64,000 nt of DNA from Merluccius polli (taxonomy: Eukaryota > Chordata > Actinopteri > Gadiformes > Merlucciidae). Of the stretch, positions 1 to 11,500 are shown in pieces; the stretch's first letter is position 1; the number at the start of each line of letters is the position of its first letter. The notes under the pieces were generated by a model. The model was not told where the DNA came from. It saw nothing but the letters and a program-made list of their open reading frames with translations, and searched no databases. The position numbers and the translations under genes were made by a program. The stretch lies in assembly GCA_030340625.1 (NCBI GenBank), contig JAOPHQ010002843.1:476001-540000 (forward strand). Reading direction: 5' to 3'.

Positions 1-593
1 AGTAGTATTATCCACAAGTAGGCCTGGCTACAGCAGATGCATACTGACATCAGCAAACCTCACCAAATGTTTACAGGTTGAAATACCAAAGCAGTAGCCT
101 CCCGCTGGAAAGTTAGTAATTTACAGTAAAATAAAGTTTATAAAACAAAAAGTTTGTGATTATTAATAATGGGACTATCTTTTGTAAAATGTGTACAAAG
201 TTCGCTTACTACAGAATAATCAGAATCAGCTTTAATGCAAAGTAGGTTTGCACAAAGGCTACAAGAGATTTGCTTTGGTATTTTTGTGCATAACAATAAA
301 CATAATGAGTAGACTAGAATATAACCTTTAAGAAAAATAAAACAAACTGATTTATCTTTTTATAAATCATGCCCAAAGAAAGAAAAAAAATCAAAGAAAC
401 CTTGAAAAAAATGCACAAATAGGGTCATGAAAATGCTACCAAGTCTAATATTGCCAAGTGTTAACATTTATAAACTATAAATACGACAGATTACTGCTTT
501 GGTTGTATATGGTTTGCTAGTAGGCCTATACGAGTAGTGGGTGATTTCGGACACAGCCCTTGATTGCCACCGTTATACCCCATAAACGGCATA
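1..593. other. AT-rich intergenic sequence, no gene seen
   Basis: AT-rich sequence with no convincing coding potential. The last part (about 535-565) contains a gatttcggacacagccctt motif. Similar motifs occur at about 6990-7010 and 29332-29403, where they look like MITE ends, so this is probably the edge of a transposon remnant. Confidence 0.5.
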
Positions 594-860
594 AGATGCC
601 GTGGCATCTTACGGTGAACCGCTGGCAACCCACTCAAACAGCGACAGATGCCGTGGCATCTTACGGTGAACAACCCACTCAAACAGCGGCAGATGCCGTG
701 GCACCTTACGGTGAACAACCCACTCAAACAGCGGCAGATGCCGTGGCATCTTACGGTGAACCGGTGGCAACCCACTCAAACAGCGGCAGATGCCGTGGCA
801 TCTTACGGTGAACAGCTGGCAACCCAATGCCATATAAACGGCGAAAGATGCCGCGGCATC
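594..860. repeat. minisatellite, units of about 44-58 bp, six copies
   Basis: The phrase agatgccgtggcat recurs at 594, 647, 691, 737, 788 and 846, followed each time by cttacggtgaac and cccactcaaacagcg with an optional seven-base spacer. The last copy is degenerate. The overlapping open frames on both strands are by-products of the repeat. The array lies directly upstream of the dispersed repeat that starts near 923. The other copy of that repeat (from 56107) is also preceded by short tandem arrays, of different sequence. Confidence 0.9.
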
Positions 861-922
861 TCAACCTGCCACCGGAAATGCCACTGCGAGCTGCCGATGC
901 CACAATTTGAGCTAGCTGTCTC

Positions 923-2140
923 CCCTCGCTCGAGCGTCAACGTGAAGTCAACTGAAAAGGAATCAGTTAAACTGTGAAACTCTTAATAAATATAAATGCT
1001 ATCGAAATTTCGTTTGGATATTATGGGATATACAAGTCTGTAGATTTGTGACATTTTTTGAACGAAGGTAAACGATTGAGAATTGGGGGTGCTGCTGCGC
1101 GATTGTTGACCGGGGGGGGGGGGGGGGAAACTGCGGGATTGTTGACGGTTTGTTTTCCTTCCTTCATGGCCCCCCCCCGGCGTCTGGGCCCCGGTGCAAT
1201 GCACCGGTTGCACCGTCGATAGTTACGCCAGTGGTTACGACGTAAAGCATTGGAAGAATAAGAGGCTGGGTTTTGATTTATATTGGAAAAATAAATGTAT
1301 ACTACTATTTACTATTGCGGGCACCCCCCACCCCCCCCCCCCCCGGCCGTAGGTCCGCGGTGTGTTTGTGTTACTATTGCGGGCACCCCCCCCCCCCCCC
1401 CCCCCCTCGGCGGACCCCTTTTGATTGGATATTATGGGATATACAAGTCTGTAGATTTGTGACATTTTTTGAACGAAGGTAAACGATTGAGAATTGATTT
1501 AGTTAGACCTACGATGTGTAGCCTAACTGTCGGAGATCAATGTGTAATCGATGTGTAAACTGTGATTCTGAATAAATATAAATGCTATCGAAATTTCGTT
1601 TGGATATCGTTATTATTGAATATACAAATCTGTAGATTAGTGACATTTTTTGAATGAAGGTTAACGGTTGAAAAGTGAATGAACGTCTGAAACAGTGGAA
1701 GGTCCGCCGGTTACAATGGGACGAATGGTAGAATATGACGATTTGAAACTAAAACTGCGATACAGAAAAAAAGTATAACAGCTATCGAAATTTCGTGAAC
1801 ACCGCTAGATAGATACAAATCTCTAGATTCGTTTAATTGTTTGAACGATGGGAAACGGTTGACATTTGAATGAGTTACGACGTAAAGCAGTGGAAGTAAA
1901 CAGTGGAAGGTCTGCCGGTTACAATGGGACGAATGGTAGAATATGACGATTTGAAACTAAAACTGCGATACAGAAAAAAGTATAACAGCTATCGAAATTT
2001 CGTGAACACGGCTAGATAGATACAAATCTCTAGATTTGTTTAATTGTTTGAACGACGGGAAAAGGTGAATTCGTTACGACGTAAAGAATGTGAAGAATAA
2101 GAGGCTGGGCGGACGGCGAATGCTCCAGCATTCACACTAA
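923..2140 (+). mobile_element. dispersed repeat copy 1, possible Helentron/HINE-type element
   Basis: From cctcgctcgagcgtcaacg onward this sequence is nearly identical to 56107-56730. It has been rearranged internally: the 72-bp stretch at 1014-1085 recurs at 1425-1496, and a block of about 208 bp starting at 1693 is repeated from 1901. It also holds long G and C homopolymers (1112-1127, 1331-1344, 1386-1406). Its right end has a small hairpin (gaatgctccagcattc) followed by a TAA-rich run. No coding capacity is seen. The layout of a tandem array, non-coding core and 3' hairpin is reminiscent of Helentron-associated elements, but I cannot prove the class. Confidence 0.55.
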
Positions 2141-2328
2141 TAATAATAATAATAATAATAATAACAACAACAACTTTATGTAGGAAGGCCTATAGCACTT
2201 TTCAAAGCAAAGTTACAAAGTGCTTTCCATAAATAAAAATAGGAAGAGTAACAGTTACAATAAATACCCAACAAGGAAAGCAAGCAACAAGTACTGAATA
2301 GAAGAGACAAAAAGATAAATATGTCTAA

Positions 2329-2392
2329 ACGGAGTCTGAAGGCGGGGTGTGGGGACACCCGCTAGCCCCCACACCCCGCCTTCAGACTCCGT
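2329..2392. repeat. perfect 26-bp inverted repeat (hairpin)
   Basis: Bases 2329-2354 are the exact reverse complement of 2367-2392, with a 12-base spacer. The arms are GC-rich (core ggcggggtgtgggg). This would be a very stable stem in RNA or DNA. No gene flanks it. It may be the terminus or junction of a transposon. Confidence 0.85.
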
Positions 2393-3188
2393 GTCAGTGT
2401 GAGGCTCGTTCGAGATGAGCCAGGCCTGCGCAGAATCGATCACCGGCGACCACCGCACATGCATGCCGGTTAGATTTGTGTCCGACTTGATCCCGACTTG
2501 CTCTGACGTCAGGCACGCGCCGGCAACGATAATCTCACGAGATCAAGGCGGCCGAAGTTTTTAGAGCCAGGCGCCGCAGTTGCTCTCCACCGACTGCAAG
2601 ATCTCAGGGCATAATGGGAAACGCCTGGCTGTCGCATAATCAAAAAGCTGATTGGCTCTTAGTCAGGACTACAAACATGACGTTTTATCGCAAATCCTGA
2701 TTTTCTTTGTAATTGTTATATTAATGCTAGAATACATGAATCTCATGTTGTGCAATGAAGGTTTAATATGTTAACAAACATATTTTGTGTGGTTGATGAT
2801 GATAATAATATTAATAATAGTAATAATAATAAAGGTTACTTATATAACACTCATATTCCCACATACCTGTATATAATGTATATAATTCCAAATATAAATA
2901 CATCAATAAATAAAGATTATAAGACACCTTTGCTGCTTGTCGTTCCCATGTGTAGCCTATGTAGCTGTGAGAACGTCTGGACTGATAATTCAATTTCTTC
3001 GGCGATCAAGAATGCATACGCAATTCCTTCCATGTTCTACAAACTACAGGGGGTATTGCACAAAACTAGGATAAGGGATTAAGCCGGGATATGTTTACGG
3101 ATTTAGGTTATCCTGGCTAAATTTAGCCTCAAGTCGGTTGCATGAAAGCAGCTCACACTTATCCCGGCTAAATTACCATGGTGATTTA

Positions 3189-4311
3189 TGGTGCGTTCCA
3201 ATTGTCTCATAATCGCGACTTGCAGCTCGGGTGTGACGTCACATCCGTCTCGGAAAACGAGGGACCCCGGGTTTTTGCGTTCTATTTGGCACACAACTAG
3301 CCTGGCAAGCCAGACCCACATCAGAAAAGGTCTGGCGCAGCTCCATTGGCAGTGTGGGCGGGATAAACGGTTGTCTTTCAAGTTCCCTCTGCACGCAATA
3401 GGATAGCACTACAACCAATCAGAGCAACGAAGAAGGTGACGTAGTCAGAGCCGTCGCTCTGACTACGTAATTAATCAAAACTCCGAATACATATTTATTT
3501 TCGAGGAAAGACTTCAGTGCCGTTCTTTGTTCTTTTCTCAAATAAAATGTTAACTTCAAGTCTTGAAGAGTCGCGGCCAAAGCCGACTCGAAAAACAACC
3601 GTTCGCCAGCAGCAGCAGCCATTGTTTACCTCTAACGCGGAACCGTCGCATCTCTGTCGTCATGGTAGCCCGGCTTCCGACTCCGCCCCTCACGCTGTGA
3701 TTGGTCTGACATACTTTGTGTTTCCAGCACCAAAAAGCCGACGGAGCCATGCTACCGTGCTACCTAGCTGCCAAATAAATTTGCTGCCGCTAGGGGGTGT
3801 CTAGATTTCTAGGCTAGCACACAACAAGACGAGTCGGAGAAAAGATGGACGCGACTTTAATATGGTTGAAAAACAGTATCATTCTGTGTTTAAACGTTAA
3901 TTAAATATCATTGATCACAGAGAAATTACCCAAGATTTCACAATGTGCTTGGTTGCAATAGGCAGTTTGTACGTTTCGTAACGTTTATAGTGATTATCTC
4001 GTTTACGGTGCCTCCACCACGGATTTCACATGTTCATTACAGTTTGATATCTGAATATTCCGTTTTGATAACGTTAGGCTACTGCTCTGCTTTCTGCTCA
4101 AGAATCGGCATTGTTGTCATAGCAACATGGAGCGTCTCTAGCCAGTTCGGAGTAGCCATCTTTGTTACTGAACTCGGGGTCCTCCGAGTTCAGCCGAGTT
4201 GACGAGTCGTAGGCTATATACGACCTCGGGGGCGTTCTATTTGCAACTTCCGGTTCGTTACTCGGAAATCCGACTCGCAGATCGAGTCGGGTGGAAAAAT
4301 AGAACGCACCA
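3189..4311. mobile_element. nested DNA transposon, TIR TGGTGCGTTC, TTA target duplication
   Basis: The left end TGGTGCGTTC (3189) and right end GAACGCACCA (4311) are inverted repeats flanked by TTA at 3186-3188 and 4312-4314. A 3-bp TTA duplication is typical of PIF/Harbinger elements. It sits inside the 3049-5229 element and is itself interrupted by the 3298-3816 element. No transposase was found. Confidence 0.78.
3298..3816. mobile_element. innermost nested DNA transposon with 9-bp target duplication
   Basis: The element begins TAGCCTGG and ends CTAGGCTA. GCACACAAC occurs on both sides (3289-3297 and 3817-3825), a perfect 9-bp direct repeat. Inside is a near-perfect hairpin (gacgtagtcagagc / gctctgactacg, about 3438-3468). 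A 9-bp duplication would fit Mutator-like elements. If the terminal base is assigned differently, an 8-bp hAT-type duplication is possible. It is the youngest of the three nested insertions. Confidence 0.75.
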
Positions 4312-5229
4312 TTATTCTCTGCAGCTAGCCTGCTCCAGACCAGGCTAACAGCCAGGCTAAGCTTAATCCTAGTGATTCACCTGTATTTACACCGTCAATC
4401 CTGTGAGAAATTAATGTTTTTTTACAGCATGTCCATGGTCTTTCTAAGTATGTTGCATCATTTTAATTATCCCGAATTAAAATATTACATATATAGTCAT
4501 TTCTCATTTCATTTAAATCTGTTGGCTGTTTGCAATTGCAACAGTCTTTTTATATTGATTCAAGTGTTATTACTCAGGCCAACACAGTTAAAGTCTATAT
4601 TTTTTCATACTATGACACATTTACGTTTGTGTTTATGAAAGTCGGCCTTTATTACGCAACTGCAGCGCATTTGGAAATGTCAACAAACAGATGAACGCAA
4701 CATGCTTATGTCATATTTATAAAATGTATTTTAATCACACAATCGAACCTTTGCAACATGTGAAACAGGCCCATTGGCTACCATGCATAATAAGCTGTTT
4801 TAAATTTCAAATTTCAAATCGCGCAGACGTGACCGAGCCCGACCCGAACCCGAGAATAATTTCTAAAGATCTGTCCGAACCCGACCCGGCCCGTCGGGTC
4901 CTGTCGGGTCGCCTCGGGTCCCGTCGGGTACCGTCGGGTACCATTGGGCTTGGGTCGGGTATCCAATAAGGAGCTGTTCAGCGGCAGTGACGTATGAAAC
5001 GCGACTTTTATCCATGTTCCGATCGGTGATTCTGTGAGCGATCGCGAGGTCTATTCAAGTATGCCACTTATCCCAGCTATCTTCATCCGACTTGATTTAG
5101 CCACGCCTTTTTATCCTGGCTTGGCAATCGTGCAACCGATTAAGCCAGGATGCGCCGAGCAGACTAGTTCAAGCCGCGCTTTCTCAATTAGCCTGGATTT
5201 CTTTATCCTAGTTTTGTGCAATACCCCCC

Positions 5230-8200
5230 AGGTTAGCCTACAGATGATCTAACAGGATGTAAATATTTTTGTGTGACTTCCTGTTTATTCCTTGACAGCG
5301 GCTGGAAACTGTCCGACTTGACTGCAGCTTTTTGTCACCCGCCCCCTGCTGCTGCCGCCTGGTCTCATCCACCTTCCAGGCGAGGCGCAGTTCATCTCGA
5401 ACGAGCCCAGAGCCCGTCTACGGAGAGCCTGTCCACTCCCTATTAAGTCCCATTGTACCGAATTTTGGTTGTAGTTCCACCAGAGCTCCACTGGGGGCGA
5501 TCGCCCATGAGTGCAGAATGAATGGGAGCAGATGGAGATAGACAACTACATTTGTCTCTTTCACCTGATTCTCATTGAGAAATCTCAGATTTGATTGTAG
5601 TTTTTACAAGTTCAACATGGGTTATAGATCGAAAGTTGAATGAACGAGTACTTATGTCCTTTCGATTTCTTACAGGATGAGTTGTTGTTGCCCATAACAC
5701 GCTAGCATTCTGCTAATGAACGCTGATTGGTCAGTGAAGGACTGATTACGACCAGAGATCTGCTTGATGGCATCTTGGCATCCGAAGCGGGACCAGAATG
5801 TTAAGGTGGACTTTTTCACCCAAGTTCTTTTTTTTTTAACACAGCAACTTTTTTTTGGTTAAAACAGCAAAACAAAAACTCTTTCTAGCACGTGTATTGA
5901 CAGGGAGAGAGCCTAACCTGTGTCTGCTGTGTTGTCGATGCCTTGAGGGAAAGGGAGAGGCTTGCCGTAAAGCAGTATCTCTGGTCGTAAGATGTGTATG
6001 ACGTCATTGACATTTTAAAAGACTTTTTTAAAGCAAATAAGTGACTCTAAAAAATATAACACCCAGCAATGTGTAATTTCTTTGCATCCCCTTTCGAAAG
6101 CAACATTCAAATTACTAGACAAAAAATTATATCCTGAGAAAAGTGGAGTTTGAGGGGTATAGCTCCATAGACCGCCATTCATTCTGCACTCGTCCTGTGA
6201 GCGCCCTCACATGGAACCAGAGGGGAACTGCAACAGTTCAGAACCCGGAAGTAAACCGAGAGTGGAACTTCTCTCCTTATTAGACATTCTCTGACGAGCC
6301 CTCAAATGCACCACAATGCATTGCGTCTCTTCAGACGTCACCTCACAAAACGTTGGAGCCAATTTCCAAACAGGTGTCTTTAGATAAACTGAGCACACAT
6401 TGGAAATCCACAGCTTGTGGCTGTAACGCATACTACCTTACTGCCTACTTGCCTACTAAATGAACAATTAAGTATGCCAGGCCCATGACCGTTCACACTG
6501 AAGTATACAACCAAGTATCCCAGAATGCATTTCGCACCAACCGGCAGCAATAGTAGAGATTTTAAAGCTGTTCATGTGATTTGACACTTTAATGAGTTAA
6601 TATTTTTTCAGTCAATAAAGTAACCCTGTATATTTCCAGTATGTGGTCAGTTTATTGAAATGATGCCTGTTTGGAAATTGGCTCCAATGTTTTCGTAGAT
6701 TGGAAATTGGCTCCAATGTTTTCGGAGATGAGGAGAGCCATTGGCCGGGTTTATTGTACCTTAACGTCCTGGGTCCAGAGTAGCTTGCAGTCTGCCATTT
6801 CACACCGCAATGCATTGTGGGCCGGTTGAGTATGTCCAATAAACTCATGCCGAATACTCCGAAATTCTTGCTAATCAATATACATCTGGGAATTTCTTGC
6901 GTACACAAAATACACATACTATGCAGTTGGAAAACACTTCATAGTCAATTTGATGTCATACTTAGTATGAATAGTTTGCTATATGCGATTCCGAACACAG
7001 CCCTAGAGAGCGAGCATACTTTTGTTGGTTGCTTAGTTTCAAAATCTTTTGCTGTTTTCTGCTCTCTTACTTTTTTCTCACTCTCGAATCTTACCTACAG
7101 CACCTTTTTAAATACCAAAATTGAACAAGACACAGCTGTAATATACTGTATATGGTTGAGTGGGGAGATGGTCCCTCTGGTGAGTCCTGATGAGAGCCTC
7201 CCCTTTTGGCAGGAAGGAAGACTGGCAAGATCCCTTACACACATCCTCTCACCCCTCCACTGGCACTAAGGTGGATCCTCCTGTATCAGAAAATAAAAGT
7301 TATTTTTCCAATGAACCCCCTAATTAGTCCAAACTGGAGGTGGATCATCTGTAAAAAAACAAACAAAAAAACAACAACAATTGGCTCAGTGGTGTAAGAC
7401 AGTTGGCTCAGTGGATAGTGTTGTGAAAAGCAGTTTAAAAAATGAAACCCTTACTCACGCGTGTTCTTTAATGAAGCGATAGAAGAAGTTTTAGCTTTAA
7501 GAAATAATCAGTTTTATTGTTAACACCAGTAGAATGTGCAAAGTTTTACAGATATCTGGGTCCCACTACGTTTCCCTGACAGAACAACAAAGTGTGTGTG
7601 TCAGTTCACGAAGTCTGAGCACCAACTATCCCTGACCCAGGAAGTTATATACACAAACAGTGAAAACGTCATAACAAGGGCTGGCTGTTGTCGTCTTCCC
7701 ACCTCGTTCTCGTGGTATCTGACTCCCAGCATGTACAGAGGCCAGCCTGCCTGTTCTTTACTATCATATGACCTGCACTTTGCAACCAACTGATCTCACA
7801 CTATCTATTCTACACATGTCACCAACAACGTACTCATTCTGATTATGAGGAGTTGCTTTTATAATTATATGCCTCTGCTTATATCTCATGATTCTGTCTT
7901 ACTTCAGCAAAAAGGCACCGAGGTTAGTGTGACCCTAATTATTGGTCATATGGTAGATATAAAATATAACCATACCTTTAATAGGTGTAAGACAGGTGGC
8001 AAAATCCCTTACACATTTTACTCAACAGTATGCTGTGTGTGCGTGCATGTGTTGCAAAAATTATTTCTTATAAGACACTCTTGGCAGCAAAGTAATTGGT
8101 TTAATGAAGCATGACCATGGGAAGCCATGTTGGCATCCACACACCTTCAGAGAAACAATGGGTGTACATCTATGGCCGAAGAGGCCAACGTATTTGCAAT

Positions 8201-8517
8201 ACACAATTAGGAAAGGGAGAGGTGGTTATGTCTGGAGAAACAAAGGGATTTTATACAGTGAAGAAATGAATGGATCGATCATGGCTGGAATGGGAAGCGG
8301 GTCATAAGACAAGGCTGTAGTACCAAAGTTATTGGTTACAGTGGCAACACAAATGGCAAATGATATAACTAAAATATATTAACAAAGGGCTTTCTTTGAA
8401 ACAGTGATACAGTAAAGAAGATGTATGTGATGTTATTAAAAAGACTTTTTTGTACAGCAGTGTGTCTGTGTCCAGGTGGGCATGACCCTGTCATGTTGTG
8501 CTACCATTTTAAGAATC
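5230..8517. other. intergenic region with transposon debris, no gene seen
   Basis: No frame here looks like a conserved protein. Two direct copies of ttggaaattggctccaat lie at about 6670-6729 and an inverted copy at 6347-6371, suggesting a decayed inverted-repeat transposon. The end of a TTAA-type MITE (cttacctacagcacct) is seen near 7093-7108, related to the element at 54195-54443. Confidence 0.5.
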
Positions 8518-11500
8518 TCATTCTATGCTTTTCTCACAGATCCAGTTTTGTTTGGAATTGCAGGTAAAAGGCCTCCGTTGAGCCGTATGTTTAGTGTTGT
8601 CCACCAAAGCACAGGCTTCTTCTCGCAGTCTGATGTCACTGTGCTGGCGGTTGGACCAGAAACTGTGAAAGAAACAACCGCTCAAAAGTCAAGTGCTAAA
8701 TACTGTCATCAATATAATACTTTGTTTAGAACTTTGATGATCTGGAATATAAATGTAATGTAAAGGTAATGATGAAAAATTGTTTCTTGTCACTTCTTGA
8801 CAGCAAGTATTTTACTTAATGGCGTATGATCATGGGAAGACACACCGGCAGCATTTACCAAACATCTTCAGAGAAACAATGGTGTACATGATACTTTCAC
8901 ATCATGGGCAGTAACAGCAAAGGATTTTAGGTCTGATATTAAAAAAACAAAAGATGGGATTGGCCCGTGTGGAGACTTTCACTGCAGTCAACATGTTTGC
9001 TTATGTTTAGTTAAAAGTATGTATAATTAAAACATTAATAATAAATAATAATAACAATAATAATCATCTGCAAATGCCAGTCAATCAAAACAAACGGCTT
9101 ATTAGACACTGGTAGTGGATGAGGTGTGATATCCCCCCCCCCCCCCCCCCCCTCCACACACAAACGCACACACTATGTAAAGCACTTTGAGTGTCTTAAA
9201 CTGCTATATAAATGCAATTTATAATAATAATAAAAATACCATTACTATTTAAAAAGGTAGTGGTGCTATACTGTATATTACCATCCATCCATCCATCTTC
9301 TGCCGCTTATCCGGGGTCGGGTCGCGGGGGCAGCAGCCTAAGCAGGGAAGCCCAGACTTCCCTTTCCCCAGCTACTTCGTCCAGCTCTTCCTGGGGGATC
9401 CCGAGGCGTTCCCAGGCCAGCCGAGAGACATAGTCTCTCCAGCGTGTCCTGGGTCTTCCCCGGGGTCTCCTACCAGTGGGACGTGCCCTGAACACCTCAC
9501 CAGGGAGGCGTCCGGGAGGCATCCTAACTAGATGCCCGAGCCACCTCATCTGGCTCCTCTCAACGCGGAGGAGTAGTGGGTCTACTCCGAGCTCCTCCTG
9601 AATGACCAAGCTTCTCACCCTATCTCTAAGGGAGAGCCCAGCCACCCTGCGGAGGAAGCTCATTTCGGCCGCTTGTACCCGTGATCTCGTTCTTTCGGTC
9701 ATTACCCAAAGCTCATGACCATAGGTGAGGGCAGGAACGTAGATTGACTGGTAAATCGAGAGCTTTGCCTTTCGGCTCAGCTCCCTCTTTACCACGACGG
9801 ATCCGTGCAGAGTCCGCATTACTGCAGACGCCGCACCGATCCGCCTGTCGATCTCCCGCTCCATCCTCCCCTCACTCGTGAACAAGACCCCGAGGTACTT
9901 GAACTCCTCCACTTGGGGCAGGATCTCATCCCCGACCCGGAGAGTGCACTCCACCCTTTTCCGGTTGAGGACCATGGACTTAGATTTGGAGGTGCTGATT
10001 CTCATCCCGGCCGCTTCACACTCGGCTGCGAACCTGTCCAGCGAGAGTTGGAGGTCACGGTCTGATGAAGCCATCAGGACCACATCATCCGCAAAAAGCA
10101 GAGACCCAATCCTGAGGTCACCAAACCGGACCCCCTCAATGCCCTGGCTGTGCCTAGAAATCCTGTCCATAAAAATTATGAACAGGATCGGTGACAAAGG
10201 GCAGCCCTGGCGGAGTCCAACCCTCACTGGAAACAAGTCTGACTTATTACCGGCAATGCGGACCAAGCTCTGACACCGGTCATACAGGGAATGGACAGCC
10301 CGTATTAGGGGGTCCGATACCCCCTTACTCCCGGAGAACCCCCCACAGGACTCCCCGAGGGACACGGTCGAATGCCTTCTCCAAGTCCACAAAGCACATG
10401 TGGACTGGTTGGGCAAACTCCCATGCACCCTTCAAGGATCCTGCAGAGGGTGTAGAGCTGGTCCACTGTTCCACGGCCTGGACGAAAACCACATTGCTCC
10501 TCCTGAATCCGAGGTTCGACTATCCGACGGACCCTCCTCCTGCACCCCTGAATAGACCTTACCAGGGAGGCTGAGGAGTGTGATCCCCCTATAGTTGGAA
10601 CACACCCTCCGGTCCCCCTTCTTAAAAAGAGGGACCACCACCCCAATCTGCCAATCCAGGGGCACTGCCCCCGATGTCCACGCGATGCTGCAGAGTCGTG
10701 TCAACCAAGACAGCCCCACAACATCCAGGGCCTTAAGGAACTCCGGGCGGACCTCATCCACCCCCGGGGCCCTGCCACCGAGGAGCTTCCTGACCACCTC
10801 GGCAACCTCAGCCCCAGAGATAGGAGAGCCCACACCCGAGTCCCCAGGCCCTGCTTCCTTACTGGAGGGCGTGTCGGTGGGATTGAGGAGGTCTTCGAAG
10901 TATTCCTTCCACCGATCCACAACGTCCCGAGTCGAGGTCAGCAGCGCACCGTCTCCACCATACGCAGTGTTGACGATGCACTGCTTCCCCCCTCCTGAGA
11001 CGCCGGATGGTGGTCCAGAACCTCTTCGAAGCCGTCCGGAAGTCGTTCTCCATGGCCTCACCGAACTTCTCCCATGTCCAGGTTTTTGCCTCAGTAACCG
11101 CCACAGCTGCACTCCGCTTGACCTGCCGGTACCTGCCTGCTGCCTCCGGAGTCCCACAGGCCAAAAAGGTCCTATAGGACTCCTTCAGTTTGACGGCATC
11201 CCTCACCGCCGGTGTCCACCAGCGGGTTCGGGAATTGCCGCCACGGCAGGCACCGACCACCTTGTGGCCACAGCTCTGGTCGGCCGCCTTAACAATGGAG
11301 GCGCGGAACATGGCCCACTCGGACTCAATGTCCCCCGCCTCCCCCGGTACATGGTCAAAGCTCTCCCGGAGGTGGGAGTTGAAGCTCTCTCTGACAGGAG
11401 ACTCTACCAGACGTTCCCAGCAGACCCTCACAATACGTTTGGGTCTGCCAGGTCTGACCGGTATTCTCCCCCACCATCGCAGCCAACTCACCACCAGGTG

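Larger units (their letters stand above)
3049..5229. mobile_element. DNA transposon, TIR GGGGGTATTGCACAAAACTA, probably PIF/Harbinger, non-autonomous
   Basis: The left end (3049) reads GGGGGTATTGCACAAAACTA and its reverse complement closes the element at 5229. A CAG triplet borders both sides if one base of homopolymer slippage is allowed, which fits the 3-bp target duplications of Harbinger-type elements. No transposase is visible. The element has been entered by a second transposon (3189-4311). A GC-rich stretch at about 4832-4965 is built from cgggt/gaccc repeats. Confidence 0.7.

Noticed and set aside
594..860. Regular repeats with spacers, CRISPR-like at first sight
   Set aside because: The spacers are themselves repeated (cccactcaaacagcg), and the context is a vertebrate genome; it is a minisatellite.
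9307..10428. Rex3 reverse transcriptase as a functional gene
   Set aside because: The rest of the element is split by frameshifts and a 2-kb insertion; only the C-terminal third is open.
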